A stretch of 64,000 nt of DNA. Origin: Berghia stephanieae (Eukaryota; Mollusca; Gastropoda; Nudibranchia; Aeolidiidae). Location: positions 41,651,603 through 41,715,602 of the forward strand of contig CM067452.1 in the NCBI GenBank assembly GCA_034508935.3, read 5' to 3'. Each line of letters starts with the position of its first letter. Positions within the stretch are counted from its first letter, which is position 1. The notes beneath the pieces were generated by a model. It had not been told where the DNA came from and did no database searches. It worked only from the letters and a program-made list of their open reading frames with translations. The position numbers were made by a program, and so were the translations under genes. This document shows, piece after piece, positions 54,871 through 64,000 of this stretch.

Positions 54871-55530
54871 AAAAGAAAAACACAAAAAAAAAACAAAACA
54901 AAAAAACAACTAAACAAAAAACGCCTGGACAGACAGTCACACCGACACCCATACACACACACAAACGCACACACACACACACACACACACCACTAATTAG
55001 TTGAAATGAATGAAAAATAAGTATACTTAAGTTAAATGTTTGGTTGAGCATCCAACCAACAAGTAAGGGGATCAGTTTTTTATTGCCAGCTGTATAAAGT
55101 TTTGTAATGGTTTTGCTTTCTGTTTTTGTTTTTTTTCATTTTTATTACTTGTTTATAAATCCCCTCTGCCCACCAATCAGCCACTAAATAGCTAGCTTGA
55201 TATGTTGATCTGGTGGAAAGTAATACGTAAATATTTCAACTTATGTCATAGATTAGATTGATTTTGAACTCAGTGTCTGCAGCAATTTAGTCTTTAATCA
55301 CGGGCGCATAATTTTGTCAAAGATATAAGAACTGCAATCCAAACAGTTGTTAAAAGCAGGTATTTCCACTTTTAACATCCAACGGACGAGGTCAAACTTA
55401 GATGTCGCTGGGTCAAACACACGCGTTGTGGTATGTCACTACTGCTGTCGGATGTGAAGGTCATTCGTTCGATTCTATATAGAGTATGCGGTTAGACTAA
55501 GGGAGTTAATTTTTGACATTTTACACGGTA

Positions 55531-55541
55531 ATTTATTTATT

Positions 55542-55612
<71 letters not shown>

Positions 55613-55651
55613 ACGACCCTCCGCCCCGAACGGGGGGTGGGAGGGGGGAAG

Positions 55652-55685
<34 letters not shown>
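55531..55685. repeat. ATT and GA microsatellites
   Basis: TTTA/ATT at 55531-55609 and GA at 55655-55685. A tRNA-like remnant lies just upstream (55430-55480, TTCGTTCGATTC). Confidence 0.9.
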
Positions 55686-56283
55686 TGCTTGTGCATTGTA
55701 GAGGGCGGGAGCGAAATAGAATAAAGATCTAAATATGTGTGTGTGTGTCTGTGTTTATGTGTGTGTTTGTATGTGTGAAAGAAACACGAGGGAGACAAAG
55801 AGAGCGAGTGAGACTGGTAGATAAACAAACGGGAAAAGCAGAGAGGGGGTGGAGCAAAGAATAGGTAGGGATAGTATAAGAAAACCCTTCGTTTCAAAAG
55901 AAGTCAAAGTCAATCAATGTGAAACATATTGACCAATGAGATTGCAATTTAAAAAATGGGACTGGTCAAATCATTTGTTGCATTGTTTCCATTTTGAGTC
56001 AGATGACAGCTTGAAGAGGAGCGGGTTGGGCTTAATTTGTAATGACTTACATGAAATCATATAATTGAATCTTCTTGTTTGAGTTGCAACGTCGAGTTAT
56101 TTCGGACCTGCCACTCGTTATCACAACCCCTTGTGGTCAATTGTCATCTATTAAACTCTCCTCCCCTTTTTCCTTGGGTTCACTCCAGTGACTTCTTATA
56201 TAGTAGACAATGGTTCACTCACATTGTTTATTCTCTCAAAAGACCCCACCCTCCCTCCCATTCCCAATGAATACACGTTGAAA

Positions 56284-56606
<323 letters not shown>

Positions 56607-57037
56607 GTAAACAACAACGCGATAGAAAGTTACAGTGTTCCTCTATGATGTCATGTTACGGATGACGTCATTGGCGTTGGCGACTTATGCGTCATCCAAT
56701 CAAATCGTCACCAACAGTTTCGCATGATATTGCTCGCCATAACGGCGCATCTTCGTCACGCCACTCGTTGACGCCACCGCATGCTCACGAACACCGTCAA
56801 TATTTACGGGGCGGACTACGGCCGTCGGAGATACTGTCCTTTTGTTGGTTAACGATGGGGTTGAAATAGGATACTGTTTCAAGCAAATATTTAATTGCCT
56901 CTAATTTCAAAAATATTTGAGTTATGATCATTCTGACAACTTTGTAAGATTCCCTATGTCCCAGAGATTCGATTTAGTAAAAAAAAAGTGATTTTATGAT
57001 TTTTTGAGAGATACTGTCCTTTTGTTGGTTAGGGCAG

Positions 57038-57733
57038 TTTTGATGAGACTTGGGTTAAGTTTATACGGAGAGAAATATAAAGGGAGTAAATGTGACTCAT
57101 AAATAAGGGAACAACACAAAACAAACGACGTTTCAACCTTTGGCCTTTTTCAAGTTTAAAGTATGTATAAGTTTATATGCCTTATTGGGAAAAAATTATA
57201 TATTTTTTCCTGAAGTCCGAAAGACTAAAACGTCCTATTTCTGCTCACTTTAAATGAAAATTCGCTTTTCACCCTTCGGTTCAAGCTGACACAATACTAG
57301 TTGTAAGGCTGCCAACTGTACGCCAAAAAATGTATTTAAAGGCTCTTTTCACATTTTTTTTTTGCTTTTAGATAGTACGTTGTTTTAAAAAATGAGAATC
57401 AAATCTTAACCTTTTATTGTAAGATTTGTTTTATTTCTGTTTCTCATATGATTTTTTTTTTTGTTTTTTGGCGTTCACCATGCTACCTACTTTCACTATA
57501 TATTTAAACAATTAATTGTTGGACAGATTTATGGGTTTGACTGTTTCCATCACTTCATGATATTATTATTTTCAAGTTTTCCTGAAGTTTCTGAAATTTT
57601 TAACCCCCACAAATTTATGACAAGAATTATTTGTCTTCAGTATTACCCATAAGGAAGGGGATGGGATGGTTGAAGGATTAAATTCCCCCCCCCCCCCCCC
57701 CCCCCCCCCCAAATTTTTTTTTAATGAATATAA
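57038..57733. other. Intergenic, C run
   Basis: C run at 57685-57711. 57118-57160 (ACGACGTTTCAACC, TTTGGCCTTTTTCAAG) recalls family F. Terminus-like GGCTGCCAACTGTACG at 57308. Confidence 0.5.
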
Positions 57734-57872
57734 TAGCTTCGAAAAAGAACAAAATACCAAAACACAAAACGTTTCAGGCTGAGAACCCTTCTTCAGCCAT
57801 TACCAAAAGCAATGTCGAAAGGGATTGGAGTCTGAAACATTCCGTGTTTGGTATTTTGTTCTTTTTCGAAGC
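57734..57872. repeat. Family F fold-back, both arms intact
   Basis: GCTTCGAAAAAGAACAAAAT, ACC...CGTTTCAGGCT pairs with the arm ending TTTTGTTCTTTTTCGAAGC over about 45 bp with few mismatches, around a loop of about 50 bp. Confidence 0.85.
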
Positions 57873-57922
57873 TGCTATTTTCATTTTGTTCATCACTGTT
57901 TACAGTCTACAGCTTAGTATTG

Positions 57923-58207
57923 TTAAACCCTCTCCTTACCAACCACAGGAAATTCGTCATCTTCATTACGATGCAACCAACAATTTTCTCATTCTTATTT
58001 GGTTAGTAAATCACAAAATTAAAAGAGAGAGTTTTGTTATAGCTATATAAACTTGACACTGTGTTGTAGAGCTCGTTATGCTGAACAATATTATGCATAG
58101 AATGTACTTGTTGCTTTTCTGTTTGAGAAAGAAAAATCTATTTTTGTGCTGGGTGGGTGTGACGTTTCTGTGATAATACTGAAAATAGCTGGAAAGGAGG
58201 GAGTTAA
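57923..58207 (+). mobile_element. Family K MITE, TTAA-flanked, 285 bp
   Basis: TTAAACCCTCTCCTTACC start, GGAAAGGAGGGAGTTAA end, inverted. Opposite orientation to 52625-52912. Confidence 0.83.
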
Positions 58208-59640
58208 CAGCTGTACACTTTTTATCCAAATCTGACTCTTTTTGACAAGCAATCTAACACTTTGTTTCTTGTTTGGAGGTTGGCAGCTCTGCAATTAAGG
58301 CCATCGGGTCACAAGATGACTTAAAAGTTTCTCAAGTGCTGTTTAACTCCTATGCAGTAAAGTAAAAAGAAAAACATAGAATAATTAATGGTGCTCGGAT
58401 CTACATTGATATAATGCTCTTTCTTTGAAATCCCACTGTTATACCAGTTATAGTTATAGCAAGAATTTAAGATTTAATTTTTTATTTTTTAAATATTTTT
58501 TTAACTGATATTTTTCAAATAGATGAATTAGTTATATATACATGTTTTTAAAAGCCAAAATCTGATTTTAAAAAATTTTCTTCCAGATTTAGCCACTTAA
58601 AACAAAAGAGTTTCATAGAAAAATGGATGACAATATTATTTCCATTTGTCTTCTTATAAGAAATAGATTGGTGACCTAATTGAACTTACCGGATCAAAGC
58701 AAATCAAATGTGAATTTTCATAGTTATAAGGGGATAAGGGGGTGGGGGGGGGGGGGGGGGGGGGGGGGACATGAATTTTATTTTTTATGGCTTAATAATT
58801 TAGATTTTACTTAATATATTTGGATTTTTATAATGGTTTTTTTTTTGTTTTTGTTTTTTTGTTTTTGACAATGGCAGCTTACTGTTTCGTTGCCAAGTAA
58901 AGTAGAAAGAGCAGCTGCGTATATATAATTGTGTTTAAGTTTTTAAGATAAACCCCCACACCATAATAAAGATGACCAGGGTAGGGAGTTCACCCACAAA
59001 TAAAAGAGGATCATTAGAACCTGACTGTTGATTAAGTCTAAACAAGTAAGGAAGTTATTCAAAGTGCAAGAAACTGATCCCAAAGATATCCTTGCTTTAT
59101 CTCGGGATCGAACTTTAGACCTTCTGATTGCTGAATAAAAGTACTATCATCTATATAGTATGTAATGTAACAATTTGAAAAGATGTGAAACATACCAGAC
59201 AAAGCGAGCAGAAATAAATTAGAAGATATAGTAATGATATAATTATAATAATAATAATAATACAAATTTATTTCAAAGGATATTGAAATACTATCTTAAT
59301 AAATCAGCCTTCTTAAAGTGGTTAATTCCCAAAAGGAGGAAGGGAAGGGTTTCTTTTTGATTTGCATTTTTTTCTTTTACGATTTTTTTTTCTTTTTGTT
59401 TTGTCTGTCACAGTATTATATTATGCTAATTTTTTTAGATTTTTATCTTTCAATTTGTTGCCTGCTCCCAATTTTTTGTCAAAATTTTTAAACGGTTCAC
59501 TGAATGTGGAATCAGTGTTAAATGGAGTTTATTATCAATGTTTGTTATTTGCCTTGGATTGAATCATTATTTCATGTAAATTAAATGTTGCTAAAAAGTC
59601 TTTTTGGGCCTCAAGTTACACGTTTATAATGCTGGTATAA
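58208..59640. other. Intergenic, poly-G
   Basis: G run at 58741-58768, GGTTGGCAGCTCTG terminus at 58278, AAT run at 59246-59262. No coding exon recognised. Confidence 0.55.
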
Positions 59641-59654
59641 CTTGAAGCTGTATG

Positions 59655-60015
59655 AAATGTGACCCATTATCTCAAACTAGTGTTTCTTGGGATGGTTTGA
59701 CCTGCTTGAGTTTTCCCCCATCTCTCCCCGTGGAGAATATGGCCATGAACATGAACATAATATTATCTTCTCCGGGCCGTTCTTATCGGCTGCTGCAGTA
59801 TAGGCCTCCCTCCAGGATGCAAATACCATTTTTGCTTCTTTCCTTCTATAGATAGTATGCGCTTGGCTTAGAGGCTCACAACATTGCCATCCAGAAGCAT
59901 AACGGACCAACACACAAAATTGTGTGTAACCTTGAATGTTAGTAATCTGGTGAATACAGTTTAGTGAGAATTACTCATGAACGTGGATGGCAAAAAACAA
60001 TTTTAAAGTCCTAAG
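59655..60015 (-). repeat. Family I scrap and family H copy 2
   Basis: 59658-59700 matches family I (TGTGACCCATTATCTCAAAC). 59845-60010 is the reverse complement of family H (7385-7560). Confidence 0.7.
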
Positions 60016-60218
60016 TGACATCATGTTCATTCTATTTTTCCTGTCCTTCTCCCATGTTTCTCTTGGCATTTCTATCTTCCTCTTGCTGACGGCTGTTCAT
60101 GTTAGAGCCACAGGAGGGAGGCTGGATTGTTTTAGACAGTGAAACATTGATTTACTGTTGGAAATATGAGACTCGAGCGAACATTTCTTGTTTTATTAAG
60201 AAGAAAAAACATTAATTC

Positions 60219-60503
60219 TTAACTCTTTCAGCGGCATCAACCACACTGTGCAGCGGTCTTGAAAGGCAAAAACAATATAATGTAATCCAATCCTACTTTC
60301 TACAAAAGTCCTATAAATTAAAACAATGGTATCATTTCTTTCATCAGAAAATTCAATTTTCCCTAGGGGGGTATATTAATTGAGATTTTGCACCGAATTT
60401 GAACATCGCTTTGTCTTAGCTTTTCATTCTCATGCTGCCTCAATCAGGTGTCAGCCATTTTGTGATGGAAATGCGAATAAAGTCTCAGCGCTGAGTGAGT
60501 TCA
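60219..60503. mobile_element. TTAA-type MITE, diverged
   Basis: TTAACTCTTTCAGCGGC and GCGCTGAGTGAGTTCAA ends, loosely matching the ends of 47836-48074. Confidence 0.55.
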
Positions 60504-60591
60504 AGTAGTAGCTAAAAAACAATGTCATATCTTGTATCATTTTCACTCTGGATTCACTTCTCATCATCTGATAAGTAGTGGATCCAGAGTT

Positions 60592-60840
60592 TATCCTGGG
60601 TTCTATAGCGTTAAACAGACAGCAGCAATTGTGTGCTACCCTTTGGATAGGAAACTGTCTGCACTAGTCTATTGTAAAGTACTTTCCACTAGATCTAACA
60701 GACTTAGCTACCCAATCACTTCTGGGTGGACAAGTGGTCAGTAAAAAATCCCCCCCATAAAACTTGACTTCACCCGGAATCGATCCAGGTCCCTTTGTGT
60801 ATGAAGCAAGTGCTCTACCAACTGAGCTATTGGGACCCCC
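60592..60840 (-). mobile_element. SINE B copy
   Basis: On plus: ACTTTCCACTAGATCTAACA, CACCCGGAATCGATCCAGGT and CTACCAACTGAGCTATTGGG (A-box complement). Confidence 0.88.
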
Positions 60841-61039
60841 TCGCCATTTGGTTAACCCTGATATCATACCAAGTTGAGGTGGTGGGTCAGAAATGATGTT
60901 TTTATTGTACATTTTTATACTTTTTAGTTTTATCATGTATTCCAGTGGTTTATGTCATCATTATGTCACAGTATTTCGCTTTCAGTATCAATTTTATGTT
61001 ATGCAGTATATATTTCAACTTCAACTGTGAATTATAATA

Positions 61040-61081
61040 ATAATTTAAAAAAAATAAAAATAATAATGATATTTAATGACA

Positions 61082-61174
<93 letters not shown>

Positions 61175-61188
61175 GTTTTAATAATAAC

Positions 61189-61228
<40 letters not shown>

Positions 61229-61262
61229 GTTTTAATAATAATAATAATAATTATTATTATTA

Positions 61263-61333
<71 letters not shown>

Positions 61334-61336
61334 AAC

Positions 61337-61400
<64 letters not shown>
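61040..61400. repeat. AAT/ATT microsatellite, over 300 bp, inverted halves
   Basis: AAT repeats to about 61250, then ATT to 61400, so the two halves are self-complementary. Confidence 0.95.
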
Positions 61401-61859
61401 GAAAATGTTTACAATAACAATGATAATAAAAAGAACAATGATAATAATCATAATAATAATAATAGTAATGAAAATAAAAATAGTAATAACTAGTAGCAAT
61501 AGTAACTTATATCTAGCAATAATAATAATAATAATAATACAGCTGAAAATTATGTTGTATATATTTTACAAGACATAAATTGAAAATACTTGGACCTATC
61601 AGAACTTCTTTAAAAAAAAAAAAGACTTTAATAAGAGAGAGAAAAAAAAAAAGATAATTTTTGATACGTACTTGATGAAAAGTAAAATATTCATTGTATA
61701 TCAAATGTAATAAGTAAGAGATGAGCTCAATTTTTCCAAAATATTTAACGTTGTTTACTTCTCAAATGTAATATAAGATAAACATTGTCTTGTGGTTAGC
61801 AAACGTTCATGTATGACCATAATACATATTGAACAAGGAGTCCTTCTGAGCCATTTAGT

Positions 61860-62100
61860 CCATGGTGCCGAAGTTTATCCTGGTTTGTACAGTGTGACAT
61901 GGATAATAGCAATTGCATGCTACCCTTTGGATAGGATGCTAGTATATCTATCGCATAGTACTTTCCACCAGATCTAACAGACGCAGCTACTCAGTCACTG
62001 CAGGGGGGTTAGAAAAAAATCCTCCTTAGAGGATTGGTCTCGCTCGGTCCCTTTTGTGTGTGAAGCGAGTGGTACTCTACCAACTGGGCTATCGGGACCT
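61860..62100 (-). mobile_element. SINE B copy
   Basis: On plus: TACTTTCCACCAGATCTAAC to CTCTACCAACTGGGCTATCG. The B box region is altered by a small deletion. Confidence 0.85.
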
Positions 62101-62472
62101 TCATAATACATTATAAGGAGTATATTATATTTATTGATCGCACATTGGATTTGCCAAAACAGCATTCAGAGCATGTTATATTTTTCTGGGCAATTGCATG
62201 GAAACAGATAAAACGCGGTTAAATAAAAAATGAGAAAATCTGTTTGTTTCAGGAATTTCTCAATTACTTTGCTTTTACCCGAAATTGAACTGTTTTTTTT
62301 TAATGATTTTTTGAGTCACCCTTGGTGTTCAGTAAAAGTTATTTATGTGTAATAGAATATGAACATATCAATTTATAAATGTTTTTATTATTTTCATTTT
62401 CTTTGACAACTGTACGTACCAGAGATTTTTGTTAAACTGTTAAGATTCATATTGGAATTTATTTCAAAATTA

Positions 62473-62508
<36 letters not shown>

Positions 62509-62819
62509 TAGAAGTCTGAAAGAAATCCAAAAACAACAGATTTTGTTTTTATTTCTTATTTTTTTATTTTTTTTTTTTGGGGGGGGGGGAGAGGAGAGGA
62601 GGGGGTTTGGGAGTGGGTTGTTAGTTATATTATTACACACAAACAGTATCAATCTTGTTTCTTTTGATAATGTCTCCAGATCCAGATTAAGAGATGTACC
62701 TCTTTTATTTTTATGGAGTAAATAGTCCTTCATAGCCGTAGTGGTGAATGTGAACTAAGCTAGAGTTTTATTCTGGTGTCTGTAGCAGTAAACCAACAGT
62801 TGTAATTGCAGTTATCACG
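62101..62819. other. Intergenic with C, T and G runs
   Basis: C run at 62475-62503, T run at 62561-62578, G run at 62579-62589. Nothing coding. Confidence 0.6.
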
Positions 62820-63790
62820 TGTATCTGTTTTTCAATTGTGTTCTGTCTTTTGTCTTGGAATGAGATTACTAAGTTTTGTCTGGGTGGGGTTCCTACCTCC
62901 CATAGCGGGCAGGGAGGTACTTGCTGTGTCTTCTATCCCCTCTTATCTGTTTTCCAATTGCTTTCTGTCTTTGTCTTGGAATGAGATTGCTTGGTTTTGT
63001 CCTGACCTTGGTCGGAGTCCTTGGCTGAGAGGGAAACAGTCGAATGTATAGTTATAGTTTTGGGAGATGATATTTTTTTCCTTGTAAATCATCTCTCTGT
63101 TATGCATTGTATTATGTTTAGTTTACATATTATATTATATGATTTATAAACATTTGAGTGTATTCCTCTTAGTTGGGACCTGTGCTGGTGTCTGGGGACT
63201 TTTAGGTGATCTCAAACTAAGTACTTTGATAGTGTGCTCTTGGAATCTACATGTTTCCTATTCGAACCAATTCCCCTTTCTTGGGTGCTTTAATTGTAAT
63301 TCTATAACTTTTTACTATCCCATTTTCTTCCTTTTTACTGGCGCTTATATGACCTTAATGTGTTGCAAGCGCCGTAAAACCCTTAAAAACAAAAAAACAA
63401 ACAAACTAAGTTTTGTCGTGACCCTGGCCAGATCTTTGGCTGGGAGGGAAACAGTCAAATGTATAGTAAGCGTTTTGGGAGATGATATTTTTTTCTTGTA
63501 ATGCACTGTATTCATTTGTGTTCTACACGTTTGAGTGTGTTCCTCATAGAGGGGACCTGTGCTTGTGTCTGGATGAGACATTCACTTGATCTCAAACTAA
63601 GTACTTTGATAGTGTGCTCTTGGAATCTACATCTGTTTCCTAATTGAACCAACTCCCCTTTGTCTTACTATTTCTTTGGTGCTTTAATTGTAATTCTAGA
63701 ACTTTTTACTATCCCATTTTCTTCCTAATTTACTGGCGTTGATATGACCTTAATGTGTTGCAAGCGCCGTTAAACCCTTAAAAATAAACA
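62820..63790 (+). mobile_element. Family E copy split by a second E copy
   Basis: The older copy is 62820-62880 plus 63405-63790; the younger is 62881-63404. Duplication ACTAAGTTTTGTC at 62868-62880 and 63405-63417. Confidence 0.9.
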
Positions 63791-64000
63791 AAACATACAG
63801 CTTAGCTATCCTCCACCCACCCCTCCCTTACTGTATGACACTATGAATAGCTCATTATTGACGAAATTGTTATCGGTCTTTTGAAATAAAACTCCAGAAT
63901 TCCAGACATTTAATTCGTTGTTATTTTTATTGTTTTTAAATTTTGGGTTGTTTTTTTTTTTTGTTTTTTTTTGGGGGTTTTTTTGTATTTTCTTTTCTCA
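63791..64000. other. Window end, nothing recognised
   Basis: T/G-rich low-complexity sequence at 63900-64000. Confidence 0.5.

Overview
The window is eukaryotic nuclear DNA: spliced genes with long introns, GT-AG junctions, tRNA-headed SINEs, LINE fragments, MITE-like elements and a very heavy load of microsatellites and homopolymers. The two genes and the repeat style (ATT, AG and CT runs, retroposon tails of the AAAGCGCTATATAAAT type) suggest a marine invertebrate, perhaps an echinoderm or a lophotrochozoan. The sequence alone does not settle the phylum. I saw no LTR or virus-like element.

Gene 1 (positions 2-9658, plus strand, 5' end outside the window) is a platelet-activating-factor acetylhydrolase of the PAFAH2/PLA2G7 family. 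Six exons can be joined with consistent phases (0,0,2,2,1) into 361 residues ending at a TGA. All three catalytic residues are visible, each in its own exon: Ser in GHSFG, Asp in SLDGW, His in CHQS. The first visible exon adds a Ser/Arg-rich insert that I do not recognise from the family.

From about 9.9 to 33.3 kb I find no coding exon. The stretch holds interspersed repeats (mainly one retroposon family, here called E), DNA-transposon-like elements, a 53-bp minisatellite, a 640-bp pyrimidine tract and other simple repeats. Part of it is probably 5' untranslated intron of gene 2, because the first coding exon of gene 2 is preceded by a good splice acceptor.

Gene 2 (33427-51538, plus strand, ten coding exons) is a single-pass membrane adaptor that I identify as a PAG1/Cbp-like (Csk-binding protein) scaffold. 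It has a short N-terminus without signal peptide, one membrane segment, a Cys-x-Cys pair just inside the membrane, a long disordered tail with about 20 tyrosine motifs (YSKV, YATI, YAEI, YETV, YESV), and a C-terminal TRL like the PDZ ligand of vertebrate PAG1. Three single-base frame breaks lie at or near short base runs and look like assembly errors.

From 51.6 to 64 kb lie the 3' region of gene 2, a roughly 4-kb element with 29-bp inverted ends and internal copies of the same motif, TTAA-flanked MITEs, a LINE reverse-transcriptase fossil, and nested copies of family E. Three patterns cross the whole window: tandem copies of intron-end/exon-start junctions, mobile elements sitting 15-150 bp from exons, and retroposon families D and E that share a 3' hairpin whose stem differs in a compensated way. 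The proteins appear functionally independent; nothing in the sequence ties the acetylhydrolase to the adaptor beyond proximity and shared strand.

Repeat names used below are local labels: SINE A, B, C (tRNA-headed); D, E (hairpin-tailed retroposons); F, G, H, I, J, K (other dispersed repeats).
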